Source of the DNA: Paenibacillus sp.
Lineage (GTDB): Bacteria > Bacillota > Bacilli > Paenibacillales > YIM-B00363
Length of the DNA stretch: 64,000 nt
Direction: 5' to 3'
Assembly: GCF_031177825.1 (NCBI RefSeq)
Contig: NZ_JAPSKE010000012.1
Coordinates: 95,987 to 159,986 of the forward strand
Made by a program: the position numbers and the translations under genes. Position 1 is the stretch's first letter, and the number at the start of each line of letters is the position of its first letter. Under the pieces are notes generated by a model. That model was not told the origin of the DNA and ran no database searches. It saw only the letters and a program-made list of their open reading frames with translations. Shown here in pieces: positions 37,141 through 45,133 of this stretch.

Positions 37141-37179
37141 GCCGGCGGCGGGTCTGCTCCGACGCAGGCGGCCTCCGGC
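37141..37179 (+). terminator. Hairpin between binding protein and RidA genes
   Basis: An imperfect GC-rich stem (GCCGGcGGC..GGTCTGC with GCAGGC..GCC.CCGGC) follows the lipoprotein stop by 23 bases. No T-run follows, so it is more likely an attenuator or 3'-end stabiliser that lowers downstream expression than a full stop. Confidence 0.45.
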
Positions 37180-37220
37180 ACGCCGAACCGAGCGAAATTT
37201 CTACGAGAGGAACATGGCGA

Positions 37221-37598
37221 TTGGAAAACAAGATCAACTCGTACGGCACGGAAGTCGTCCCCTTCTCCGTAACGACGCAGTCGGACACCTTGCTGTTTAT
37301 TTCGGGGCAAGGCGGATTCGATCCGATCACGGGCGAGCTGGCGGCGCACGATCTGGAGGGCCAAACCGTGCGCACGATTCAAAACGTCGCGGCGATCCTG
37401 TCGCAATCGGGCGTTACGCTGGAGGACATTCTCAAAGTCAACGTGTACCTTTCCGATCGCAAGCATTACGAGGGATTTAACCGGATATACGCCGAGCTGA
37501 TCCCCCGTCCCTACCCGGCGCGAACGCTTGTTTACTGCGAATTGAACTTCGATCTGCTCGTCGAGATCGACGTCATCGCAAGGCTGAAACGCAAATAA
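37221..37598 (+). CDS. RidA-family (YjgF) deaminase
   Basis: The 125-residue protein is full length for RidA. R101 in PARTLVYCELN is the residue that binds the carboxylate of enamine/imine intermediates, and 'LFISGQGGFDPITGEL' and 'VKVNVYLSDRKHYEGFNRIY' are typical. It hydrolyses reactive 2-aminoacrylate-type imines released by PLP or FAD enzymes. It starts at TTG (37221) behind AGAGGA. Its position beside a pathway with an aminotransferase and FAD oxidases fits a clean-up role. Confidence 0.87.
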   Translation: MENKINSYGTEVVPFSVTTQSDTLLFISGQGGFDPITGELAAHDLEGQTVRTIQNVAAILSQSGVTLEDILKVNVYLSDRKHYEGFNRIYAELIPRPYPARTLVYCELNFDLLVEIDVIARLKRK

Positions 37599-37652
37599 CG
37601 ACCATGGCCCGCTTGCTGCGTCGAACGCAAGCCGGCCATGGTCGTTTCTTTT
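37599..37652. terminator. Strong terminator after RidA
   Basis: CGACCATGGCC-c-GCTTGC pairs with GCAAGC-c-GGCCATGGTCG around an 8-base loop and is followed by TTTCTTTT. It starts right after the RidA stop and ends five bases before the convergent CBM9-like gene, so it may also stop that transcript. Confidence 0.85.
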
Positions 37653-37656
37653 CGCC

Positions 37657-38265
37657 TCAGCGATCCGATGCGGCGAACACGAGGGCGCCGAATCGTTCGG
37701 ATCGGTGGAAATCGACGGCGCCCGTCGGCGACCATGCCCAGAAATGGCGCCGCCCCGAAGGGTCCGCGTCGATTCTGTACAGGTTCCATCGCCATGTCGT
37801 TCCGGCGTCCGGCCGCTTCTCGAAATTATCGAACGGAATCGAGATTTCGTACGTCGTCTTCCCCGCTTCCCGGACCGCCGTCGTATGTAAACCTTCCGCA
37901 TCCCACGACGTGTCGACTTGAATGTTCCCTTCCAGATCGTTGACGATTTTTGCGTCGAACACCGCGTTCAGCGGGTTGATCTCCAGCTCCATGTAGCGCT
38001 CCCCCGCCCCCGCTTCGTCGATAAACACTTCGACGACGTCTTCGTCGTAGAGCGGATCGTCCCGCCGCGTCATCGCCGCGGAGATGAAATCGTCTTCGCA
38101 CTCGAACCGAATCCGCAAAGCATCGTTCGTCCACACGGCTTTCGCTTCCGTTCGCTGCCGGGGGACGCCGCCTGTGACGACATCCATGAGTACCGCCGCA
38201 TCCGCGCGTTCCCAAGGAATCGCTTCGCCGGGTTTCGCCTCGACGTATCGACAGACATATTGCAT
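37657..38265 (-). CDS. CBM9-like (DOMON-type) carbohydrate-binding protein, cytosolic
   Basis: The 202-residue protein is one CBM9-type sandwich: 'WTNDALRIRFECEDDFISAAMTRRDDPLYDEDVVEVFIDE' and 'YMELEINPLNAVFDAKI', then 'YEISIPFDNF'. No signal peptide is present, so unlike most CBM9 domains it would stay inside the cell. The second ATG (38265) is chosen: AGGAGG lies eight bases upstream, while the first ATG is only two bases from it. Confidence 0.78.
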   Translation of the reverse strand: MQYVCRYVEAKPGEAIPWERADAAVLMDVVTGGVPRQRTEAKAVWTNDALRIRFECEDDFISAAMTRRDDPLYDEDVVEVFIDEAGAGERYMELEINPLNAVFDAKIVNDLEGNIQVDTSWDAEGLHTTAVREAGKTTYEISIPFDNFEKRPDAGTTWRWNLYRIDADPSGRRHFWAWSPTGAVDFHRSERFGALVFAASDR

Positions 38266-38303
38266 GGCCATAGCCTCCTTCCGGTCTCGTTCGCCGTCTT
38301 TCC

Positions 38304-39497
38304 TTAGTCGACGCTTAGCCCTTCCTCGCGGAAAAATTCGCCGATCCGCCGCGCCGCCTCCAGCAATCTGCCTTCCTCTTGCACCAGCGCGATGCGCACG
38401 TATCCTTCTCCTTCGACACCGAACGCGTTGCCCGGAACGACAACAACGCCGGTTCGCCGACAAATTTCCTGGGAAATTTGTCGAGACGTCCACCCTTGCG
38501 GCACGCGCGCCCAGACGAACATCGTCGCTTTCGGCTTGGGGACGACCCATCCGGCCTCCCGCATCGCTTCGACAAATATGTCGCGCCGGGACTGATAGAC
38601 GGCGGCGGCTTTCGCGCCTTCGTTCGACAGATCCTCCGCGAACGCTCGAATCCCCGCTTCCTGCGCGGCGGCGAACACGCCGTAGTCGAGGTTCGCCTTC
38701 AGCGTGCGCAGCGCCTGAACCGCCGGCGCATGCCCGACGGCGAAGCCGATGCGGCAGCCCGCCATGTTAAAGCTCTTCGACAACGAGTGAAACTCGATCG
38801 CCGCGTCCTTCGCCCCCGGAAGCTCGAGGATGCTCATCGGGCGATACCCGTCGAAGGCGAGCTCGGAATACGCCGCGTCGTGAACGACTAAGATGCCGTA
38901 TTGTTTAGCGAATGAAATTAATGATTCATAGAACGAACGATCCGCCACGGCGCTGAGCGGGTTGCTCGGATAGTTGACGACGATCAGCTTGGCGCGGCGG
39001 GCGACGTCCTCCGGGATCGACGCGAAGTCGAACAAGTAACCGTTGCTCTCCCGAAGCGGCACCGGATACGGCTCTACGCCCGCGACGGCCAGTCCCGCTC
39101 CGTAGATCGGGTACCCCGGGTCGGGCAAGATCGCGATGTCGCCGGGATTCGTCACAGCCAGCGCGAGATGGCCGAGGCCGTCTTGCGAGCCCATGAGGAC
39201 GGTCGTCTCCGCCGCCGGATCGACCTCGACGCCGAATCGGAACTTGAGCCACTCGACGGCCGCCTGCCGGAACGCCGGACTCCCTTCCGAAGAAGGGTAG
39301 CCGTACATATCCTCGCGCATCGCGGCGTCGGCGAGCGTCCGGCGGACCGCTTCCGCCGGCGGCTTGTCCGGGCTCCCGATGCCGAGGTCGATGACGTCGA
39401 GCCCTTCGGACGCGGCCTCCGCGCGCCAAGACGCTACTTCGCTGAAGATCGACGAGCCGAGCCGGCCGAGCCGCTCGGACGGTTGCACGAAGTTCAT
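38304..39497 (-). CDS. Class I/II aminotransferase
   Basis: This 397-residue fold type I PLP enzyme has 'VIDLGIGSPDKPPAEAV', 'VLMGSQDGLGHLALA', 'NYPSNPLSAVAD', 'VVHDAAYSELAFDG' (Asp-x-x-Tyr for PLP) and the Lys in HSLSKSFNMAGCRIGFAVG. The sequence resembles LL-diaminopimelate/alanine-type aminotransferases, but specificity is open. It ends the chain of ATGA-coupled genes coming from cobD. A 26-base palindrome lies inside its coding sequence. Confidence 0.85.
   Translation of the reverse strand: MNFVQPSERLGRLGSSIFSEVASWRAEAASEGLDVIDLGIGSPDKPPAEAVRRTLADAAMREDMYGYPSSEGSPAFRQAAVEWLKFRFGVEVDPAAETTVLMGSQDGLGHLALAVTNPGDIAILPDPGYPIYGAGLAVAGVEPYPVPLRESNGYLFDFASIPEDVARRAKLIVVNYPSNPLSAVADRSFYESLISFAKQYGILVVHDAAYSELAFDGYRPMSILELPGAKDAAIEFHSLSKSFNMAGCRIGFAVGHAPAVQALRTLKANLDYGVFAAAQEAGIRAFAEDLSNEGAKAAAVYQSRRDIFVEAMREAGWVVPKPKATMFVWARVPQGWTSRQISQEICRRTGVVVVPGNAFGVEGEGYVRIALVQEEGRLLEAARRIGEFFREEGLSVD
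38458..38483. repeat. Perfect 12-base inverted repeat inside a coding region
   Basis: CGACAAATTTCC and GGAAATTTGTCG flank a 2-base TG spacer. The stretch is AT-rich within a GC-rich gene and encodes SRQISQEICRR in the aminotransferase. It may be a protein-binding site or simply a codon coincidence. Confidence 0.8.
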
Positions 39498-39853
39498 GAC
39501 CAGATCTCCTTATATTGCTCTTCTTTGAACCCGACGGTGATCCGCTTGCCGTCGGTGACGATCGGCCGCTTGATCAGCCGTCCGTTCGAGGCGAGCAGCT
39601 CCAAGATGTCGTCGTCGCTCATCCGCGGAATGCGGTCCTTCAGTTTCATCTCCTTGTACGCTTCGCCGGAGGTGTTCAGGAACTTTTTCAAAGGCAGCCC
39701 GCTAAGCTCCCAGAACGATCGCAGCTGCTCCTGCGAAGGCGGCGTCTCGAACAGATCGATCTTCTCGGACTGCACTCCTTTAGCCTCCAGCGACTTCATG
39801 GCGTCGCGGCAGGTGCTGCACTTCGGGTAGATATATGCGGTGACGGTCGTCAT
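39494..39853 (-). CDS. ArsC/Spx-family thioredoxin-fold protein (YusI-like)
   Basis: The 119-residue protein has CSTC at 12-15 in YIYPKCSTCRDA, then 'LPLKKFLNTSGEAYKEMKLKDRI' and 'LASNGRLIKRPIVTDGKRITVGFKE', the ArsC-family signature. Its length and these motifs match B. subtilis YusI rather than Spx (which is longer and contacts RNA polymerase). It is probably a glutaredoxin-like reductase of unknown substrate. It overlaps both neighbours by ATGA. Confidence 0.87.
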   Translation of the reverse strand: MTTVTAYIYPKCSTCRDAMKSLEAKGVQSEKIDLFETPPSQEQLRSFWELSGLPLKKFLNTSGEAYKEMKLKDRIPRMSDDDILELLASNGRLIKRPIVTDGKRITVGFKEEQYKEIWS

Positions 39854-40788
39854 GATGTCATCTCCCCTTCTTCGCGTAGAAATTTAATCAACGTCTCCAA
39901 ATCCGGCGTCAGCGGCGCCGCGAACGCGACGCGTTCCTTCGACTCGGGATGCACGAACGACAGCGTCTCGGCGTGCAGCGCTTGACGCGCGATCGGCAGC
40001 TCGCGCGGCGGGTGGCGCACCGCGTCGATGTACAGCTCGTCGCCCATCAACGGATGCCCGATGAACTTCATATGGACGCGAATCTGATGCGTGCGGCCGG
40101 TGACCGGCTTCACGCGCACGACCGTCGCGTCCGCGAACCGCTCGACGACTTCGTAATGCGTCGTCGAAGGCGCGCCCGCCGGCGTCACGACGCGCATATG
40201 CGGCACGTCGACGTCGCGGTCGATCGGTCCCTCGACGGTGCCGGCGTCCGCCGACATGCGGCCGTAGACGACGGCGATGTAGCTTTTGGCCACCTGACCG
40301 GCTTGAAACTGCTCGCTCACGAACTGATGCGCGTACCCGTTCTTCGCGACCGCGAGCACGCCCGACGTATCCTGATCGAGGCGGTGAATCGGGCGGAACC
40401 GATACGATTCCCCCCGTTCCCGCCAGTAATGAACGATGCCGTTCGCGAGCGTCCCCGTATAATGGCCCGACGTCGGGTGGACGATCAAACCCCAGGGCTT
40501 GTTCACGATGAGCAGATGCTCGTCCTCGTAGATGATTCCGAATTCCATGGGCTGCGGGAGAATCGTCTCCGACTGTTCTACCGGCAGCGTCACCTCCACG
40601 ACGTCGCCGGCGCGCATCGGCCGGTACAGCACGTCGGTCGAGCCGTTCACGGTGATCGACCCCTCCAGGCCCCGCTGCCGCACGAGCAGCTTGCGCGACA
40701 GCCCCATGCCCGTCAGCAGCACGGAGCGCAGCCGCCACCCGTCCTGCTCCGGCGGCACGACATGCGTCAGCTTCGTCGGTTCGGTCAT
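39850..40788 (-). CDS. RluA-family pseudouridine synthase
   Basis: The 312-residue protein has an S4-like N-terminus ('WRLRSVLLTGMGLSRKLLVRQRGLEGSITVNG') and the RluA catalytic motif HRLDQDTSG with its nucleophilic Asp, then 'PVTGRTHQIRVHMKFIGHPLMGDELY'. It isomerises uridines in 23S rRNA or tRNA. The position specificity (RluD-like or other) cannot be told. It is ATGA-coupled to the adenosyltransferase gene. Confidence 0.9.
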   Translation of the reverse strand: MTEPTKLTHVVPPEQDGWRLRSVLLTGMGLSRKLLVRQRGLEGSITVNGSTDVLYRPMRAGDVVEVTLPVEQSETILPQPMEFGIIYEDEHLLIVNKPWGLIVHPTSGHYTGTLANGIVHYWRERGESYRFRPIHRLDQDTSGVLAVAKNGYAHQFVSEQFQAGQVAKSYIAVVYGRMSADAGTVEGPIDRDVDVPHMRVVTPAGAPSTTHYEVVERFADATVVRVKPVTGRTHQIRVHMKFIGHPLMGDELYIDAVRHPPRELPIARQALHAETLSFVHPESKERVAFAAPLTPDLETLIKFLREEGEMTS

Positions 40789-41360
40789 CGGCCGGACTTA
40801 CGGCGGAACACTTCCGCGCTGCGGGCGTATTCGACGTCGGTCTGCCCTTCGCGGAAATTCGCCGTCCGGGCGATCGTGAAGAACAAGTCCGACAGTCGGT
40901 TCAAATACGTCCGCACATGTTCGTTGATGTCTTGACGTTCCGCCAGCGTCACGACGCGGCGTTCGGCCCGGCGGCAGACGGTGCGGCAGACGTGCAGCGC
41001 GGCCGAAGAGGCCGAGCCCCCCGGGAGGATAAACCGCGTAATGTCGGGCGTCTCCGCGTCGTACTTATCGATCAAAGCTTCGAGCTTCTCCGACATGTCG
41101 GCGGTGACCTTGTATTCGCGCTTCGCCTTGTCGAGAATCGCGAGGTCCGAGCCGCAATCGAACAGCTCGTGCTGTATGTTGAGCAAGTCTTCCAGCAAAT
41201 CGGCGAACTTGGTCTTGTCCATGCCGGCCATCGCGACGCCGACGAACGAATTCAGCTCGTCCACCGTGCCGTACGCCTCCACCTGCAGGTCGTCTTTGCG
41301 CACGCGGCCGCCGATGACGCCGGTGCTCCCTTTGTCGCCGGTTCTCGTATAAATTTTCAT
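40785..41360 (-). CDS. Cob(I)alamin adenosyltransferase, PduO/YvqK type
   Basis: This 191-residue five-helix protein has 'YTRTGDKGSTGVIGG' (ATP loop), 'YGTVDELNSFVG', 'RFILPGGSASSAALHVCRTVCRRAER' and a final 'YLNRLSDLFFTIAR', the PduO-family set. It transfers the adenosyl group of ATP to reduced cob(I)alamin, the upper-ligand step of B12 use. It is ATGA-coupled behind cobQ. Confidence 0.93.
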   Translation of the reverse strand: MKIYTRTGDKGSTGVIGGRVRKDDLQVEAYGTVDELNSFVGVAMAGMDKTKFADLLEDLLNIQHELFDCGSDLAILDKAKREYKVTADMSEKLEALIDKYDAETPDITRFILPGGSASSAALHVCRTVCRRAERRVVTLAERQDINEHVRTYLNRLSDLFFTIARTANFREGQTDVEYARSAEVFRRKSGR

Positions 41361-42913
41361 CCTGAAGCGCCTCCCTTACGAAATCCTATCATAGCATAGA
41401 TCGCTTCCATATCCACATGGCTTCGCACATGCTCCGCCAGCCGGTCGAACGCGGCTTCGCGCGCCTCGCGATGGCGGTAGGCGGCATCCAACGGAGCCAA
41501 CCCCCGATCGCCGCGCAAGGCGTTCAGCCAAGCTCTTCGAAACCCGTCGTTATCGAAAATGCCATGCACGTACGTCCCCCACACCCGTCCGTCTTCCGTC
41601 GCCGCTCCGTCCTCCGACCCGTCGTCGAAGCGAAATAACGGCCGGACCGGCTCGCGGAACGCCGTCTCTCCCATATGGATCTCGTAGCCCTCGACGGGAA
41701 GCTCGAAGGCGGCAGGCGCCGCTTCGCCGGGCCAGCCCGCGAACGCGCCCGAGACGCGGATCGTCCGCTTCTCTCGCGCATAGGTCGTCTCCAGCGGAAG
41801 CAAGCCGAGTCCCTCCATGCGGCGCGTCGCCGCCTCCGACGATTCGACGCCGTGCGGATCGTTCAACGTCAGGCCGAGCATCTGGTAGCCGCCGCAGATG
41901 CCGGCGACGCGCCCGCCCGCCGCCGCGTATCGCCGCACGGCGGCGTCGAGGCCGCGCTCGCGGAGCGCCGCGAGGTCCATCAGCGCGTTCTTCGTGCCGG
42001 GGATGACGATCGCGTCCGGACTGCCCAGCTCCTCGGCCCTGCTTACATAGCGGACGGACGCGTCCGGCTCGCCGGCGAGCGCGTCGACGTCGGTGAAATT
42101 CGACAGCCGCGGCAGCCGCAGCACGGCGATGTCGAGGTCGCGCGCCGGGTCGGCGCGCGTTCGGAGCTTGTTGTCGAGCGACGCCGCGTCCTCGTCCTCG
42201 AGCCCGACGTCGTGCAGCATCGGTACGACGCCGAGGACGGGCTTGCCGGTTTCCTTCTCCAGCCAGTCGAGCCCGTCGGTCAGCAGCGCCGGGTCGCCGC
42301 GGAATTTATTGATGATAAAACCCTTGACCCGGTCGCGCTCCTCCGGCCGAAGTATGGCCATCGTGCCGACGATCGAAGCGAACACGCCGCCGCGGTCGAT
42401 GTCCGCGACGAGCACGACGGGAGCGTCGCCCCAAGCGGCCGCGCGCATGTTGACGATGTCTCGGTCGCGCAGGTTGACCTCGGCCGGGCTGCCCGCGCCT
42501 TCCATCACGACGACGTCGCGGGCGGCGCGGAGCCGGTCGAGCGCCTCGCGGACGAACCGTTCCGCGGTGGGGAGATACTTCTCCCTATAGTCGATCGCGT
42601 CATAGTCTCTCAGCGGCTTCCCGTGCACGACGACCTGCGCGCGCCGTTCGCCCGTCGGCTTCAGCAAAATCGGGTTCATGTCCGTCGTCGCCGGGACGCG
42701 GCACGCGTCGGCCTGCACCGCTTGGGCGCGGCCGATCTCCCTGCCGTCCGGGGTCACATGCGAGTTGTTCGACATGTTCTGCGACTTGAACGGCGCGACG
42801 CGGTATCCGTCGTTCGTCAATATGCGGCAGAGCGCCGTCACGATCAGGCTCTTGCCGACGTCGGACGCGGTGCCTTGAATCATGAGCGTCGGGCAGAGGT
42901 GCGGCCGTGTCAT
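41357..42913 (-). CDS. cobQ: Cobyric acid synthase (glutamine-hydrolysing)
   Basis: The 518-residue protein has an ATPase P-loop (IQGTASDVGKS, 13-22), then 'FKSQNMSNNS' and a class I glutamine amidotransferase domain with C340 in GICGGYQMLG and H450 in GTYVHGIFD. It amidates adenosylcobyrinate a,c-diamide at four side chains. Because no earlier corrin-ring genes are present here, ring synthesis is either encoded elsewhere or absent, and the gene's presence alone does not decide. The ATG at 42913 forms an ATGA overlap with cobD. Confidence 0.93.
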   Translation of the reverse strand: MTRPHLCPTLMIQGTASDVGKSLIVTALCRILTNDGYRVAPFKSQNMSNNSHVTPDGREIGRAQAVQADACRVPATTDMNPILLKPTGERRAQVVVHGKPLRDYDAIDYREKYLPTAERFVREALDRLRAARDVVVMEGAGSPAEVNLRDRDIVNMRAAAWGDAPVVLVADIDRGGVFASIVGTMAILRPEERDRVKGFIINKFRGDPALLTDGLDWLEKETGKPVLGVVPMLHDVGLEDEDAASLDNKLRTRADPARDLDIAVLRLPRLSNFTDVDALAGEPDASVRYVSRAEELGSPDAIVIPGTKNALMDLAALRERGLDAAVRRYAAAGGRVAGICGGYQMLGLTLNDPHGVESSEAATRRMEGLGLLPLETTYAREKRTIRVSGAFAGWPGEAAPAAFELPVEGYEIHMGETAFREPVRPLFRFDDGSEDGAATEDGRVWGTYVHGIFDNDGFRRAWLNALRGDRGLAPLDAAYRHREAREAAFDRLAEHVRSHVDMEAIYAMIGFRKGGASG

Positions 42914-44007
42914 CGCGACTCCGCCCCTCTCGCCTCGAGGCAGCCGGCAAGTGCCGCCAGCAGCCGCTCGTTCGCGTCCCGCTTCTTCACGGCGAGGCGA
43001 ATGTAGGCGTCCTTCTCGAGGGCGCGGAACGTCGAGCCGCTTCGGACGAGCACGCCTTCGCGCCCGAGCGTCGTCTGCAGCTCTCCGGCCTTCGCGCCCT
43101 CGGGCAGCCGCGCGAGCAGGAAGTTGGCCGCGCTCGGGAAGACGCGCAGGCCGAGCGCCGTCAGTCGCGCCGCCAGCCACTCCCGCTCCGGCGGCAGCCA
43201 GCGCAGCGTGCGCTCGGCGAACTCGCGGTCCGCCAGCACCGCGGCGCCGACCTCGAGCGCGATGCCGTTCGCGCTCCACGGCACGGCGAGCGCGCGGATG
43301 CGCGCGATGCCCTCCGGGTGCGCGACGACGTAGCCGAGCCGGAGCCCCGGGATCGCGTAGAACTTCGTGAGCGAGCGCGTCACGAAGAGGCCCGGCCGCT
43401 CCGCCGCGCGTCGAACGAGCGTCAGCGACTCCTCCTCGGGGGAGAAGTCGAGGAACGCTTCGTCGATGACGACGCCGCGGAACGCGTCGAGCGCGGCATC
43501 GACGACGCCTTGCGCAAGCGGCTGCCCCGTCGGGTTGTTCGGGTGGCCGAGCACGATCGCGTCGGCCCCGGCCGCCGCAGCAGCCCTGACGTCTTCGGCG
43601 CGGAGCCGGAAGTCGTCGTCCGGGCGCAGCGCGAAGGGGCTCGTCGTTCCGCCGGCGTGCTCGACCGCCGTCTCGTATTCGGCGAAGCCCGGCGCCGCCA
43701 CGGCGGCGATCGTCGGCCGCAGCGCTCGGAGGGCGAGGTCGATCGCCTCCGCCGCGCCGTTGCCGACCCAGATCGCCTCGATCGGCACGCCGTGCTTCTC
43801 GGCGAGCGCGCCCCGCAGCGTTCTCGCCGCCGGGTCCGGGTACGCGTCGACGCGCTCCCACGCGCGCAGCATCGCCGCCCGCGCTCCCTCGGGCGGCCCC
43901 CATGGATTCATGTTCGAACTGAAGTCGACGAACGCCTCCGCCGGCCGGCCGTACAACGCCGCAGCGGTGCGCAAATCTCCCCCGTGTCCGTATCGTTCTA
44001 GCATCAT
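42910..44007 (-). CDS. cobD: L-threonine-O-3-phosphate decarboxylase
   Basis: This 365-residue PLP enzyme has 'FVDFSSNMNPWGPP', typical of CobD/HisC-like enzymes, 'YPDPAARTLRGALAEKHG', 'LGHPNNPTGQPL', 'VVIDEAFLDFSPEEES' and the Lys in TRSLTKFYAIPGLRLGY. It makes (R)-1-aminopropan-2-ol phosphate for the nucleotide loop. The start is ATG at 44007 behind AAAGGTGG. It begins a new coupled chain after the 300-base repeat-filled gap. Confidence 0.88.
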   Translation of the reverse strand: MMLERYGHGGDLRTAAALYGRPAEAFVDFSSNMNPWGPPEGARAAMLRAWERVDAYPDPAARTLRGALAEKHGVPIEAIWVGNGAAEAIDLALRALRPTIAAVAAPGFAEYETAVEHAGGTTSPFALRPDDDFRLRAEDVRAAAAAGADAIVLGHPNNPTGQPLAQGVVDAALDAFRGVVIDEAFLDFSPEEESLTLVRRAAERPGLFVTRSLTKFYAIPGLRLGYVVAHPEGIARIRALAVPWSANGIALEVGAAVLADREFAERTLRWLPPEREWLAARLTALGLRVFPSAANFLLARLPEGAKAGELQTTLGREGVLVRSGSTFRALEKDAYIRLAVKKRDANERLLAALAGCLEARGAESR

Positions 44008-44071
44008 CGGACCCCACCTTTCATTATCGGTTTCTCGGCCGCCTCCCCGGTGATGCAACTCTCCGCCAGCG

Positions 44072-44275
44072 CCTGCACTAGTACAGGTAATTACTCTTCC
44101 GGATGCCCGCAGCGGCGCACTACCTGCAATAGTGCATTTATTTGACCGCTTCGAGAGGGAAGCGGTCCCGAATAGCTGCACTTTCGCAGGTATCCGGCAA
44201 TTTGGTACCAATTTCACGCGAAATACCTGCACTTTTGCATCTATGCCGCGACGGACCCATGACGATGCAACGGTC
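44072..44275. repeat. Palindromic repeat array, four units, period about 51 bases
   Basis: Units start at about 44072, 44122, 44174 and 44225 (steps 50, 52, 51). Each opens with a small palindrome of the type CCTGCA-nnn-TGCAGG or a decayed form (CCTGCACTAGTACAGG, CCTGCAATAGTGCA, GCTGCACTTTCGCAGG, CCTGCACTTTTGCA), followed by TA/TAT and a variable half. Unit 2 adds a GACCGCTTC/GAAGCGGTC hairpin and unit 3 a TTGGTACCAA palindrome. It fills the gap between cobS and cobD. I see no gene in 44008-44308. Confidence 0.8.
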
Positions 44276-44308
44276 AATGCGAACGCAAGCGCGCCGGACG
44301 CCTCGAGC

Positions 44309-45133
44309 TCACGTGTTTCCCGACGCGACGAGCGCGAGCAGCAGCGCCAGCTCGATGCCCTCGATCAAGGCGCCGTACGCGTCGCCGGTGAGCCCCCCGA
44401 AGCGGCGGCTCAGCCAAGCGGCCATGACGGCGCCGGTCAAGGCGGCGAGCGCGGCCCCGGCCAAAGCGATCGGCAGCATGAACAGCGGGTCGCCCGAGCC
44501 GAACAGCGCGAGCGCCGCCGCGAGGCAGGCCGCGCCGACCGCCGCCGACGCCAAGGCGTGCCGCGGTCCGGCCGAGCGCATCGCGGCGCCCATGCCGCCG
44601 CTGCCGCCGGCGTACGGCCACAGGGCGACCGCCCACGGCGCGAACGCGCGCGCGACGATCGGCACGCAGGCGACCGCCGCGGCGAGATTCAAGCTGCCGG
44701 CGGCCGTATATTCCAAGAGCGACAGGACGAACGCGTACTTGCCGAGCAGCAGCAGCACGCCCGCCGCCACGCCCATCGCGCCGACGCGGGGATCCTTCAT
44801 AATCTCCAGCATCCGCTCCCGCGAGCGGTTGCTGCCGAGCGCGTCGGCGGTATCCATCCAGCCGTCCAGATGCAGCCCGCCGGTGACCCACACCCAAGCC
44901 GCGACGACGATCGCGCTTGCCGCCGACGGCGGCAGCAGCAACGATAAGCCCCAATAGAAAGATCCCACAAGCACCCCGACGACGAGTCCCGCCAGCGGAT
45001 AGAACGCGATGCTCCGCCGGGCGACACGCTCGTTCCACGCGGAAGCGAACGGCAGCGGCACCCGCGTCATCAGCTGCACGGCCGCCGCCGCCGCGCTTAC
45101 CCAATCCCCCAAGTGACCAGAACCGCCGCGCAT
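44309..45133 (-). CDS. cobS: Adenosylcobinamide-GDP ribazoletransferase (cobalamin synthase)
   Basis: The 274-residue membrane protein has about seven helices and the CobS motif 'GGLHLDGWMDTADALGSNRSRERMLEIMKDPRVGAMG'. It joins AdoCbi-GDP with alpha-ribazole. The ATG at 45133 has AGGAGG six bases upstream and overlaps cbiB by 37 bases, a long overlap. Confidence 0.92.
   Translation of the reverse strand: MRGGSGHLGDWVSAAAAAVQLMTRVPLPFASAWNERVARRSIAFYPLAGLVVGVLVGSFYWGLSLLLPPSAASAIVVAAWVWVTGGLHLDGWMDTADALGSNRSRERMLEIMKDPRVGAMGVAAGVLLLLGKYAFVLSLLEYTAAGSLNLAAAVACVPIVARAFAPWAVALWPYAGGSGGMGAAMRSAGPRHALASAAVGAACLAAALALFGSGDPLFMLPIALAGAALAALTGAVMAAWLSRRFGGLTGDAYGALIEGIELALLLALVASGNT

Noticed and set aside
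39494..39853. Arsenate reductase or the global regulator Spx.
   Set aside because: No arsenic genes are nearby, and length and motifs match the YusI branch rather than Spx.
44072..44275. Possible CRISPR array because of regular repeats.
   Set aside because: Units are degenerate, about 51 bases in total, with no conserved long direct repeat and no cas genes; they are palindromic intergenic repeats.
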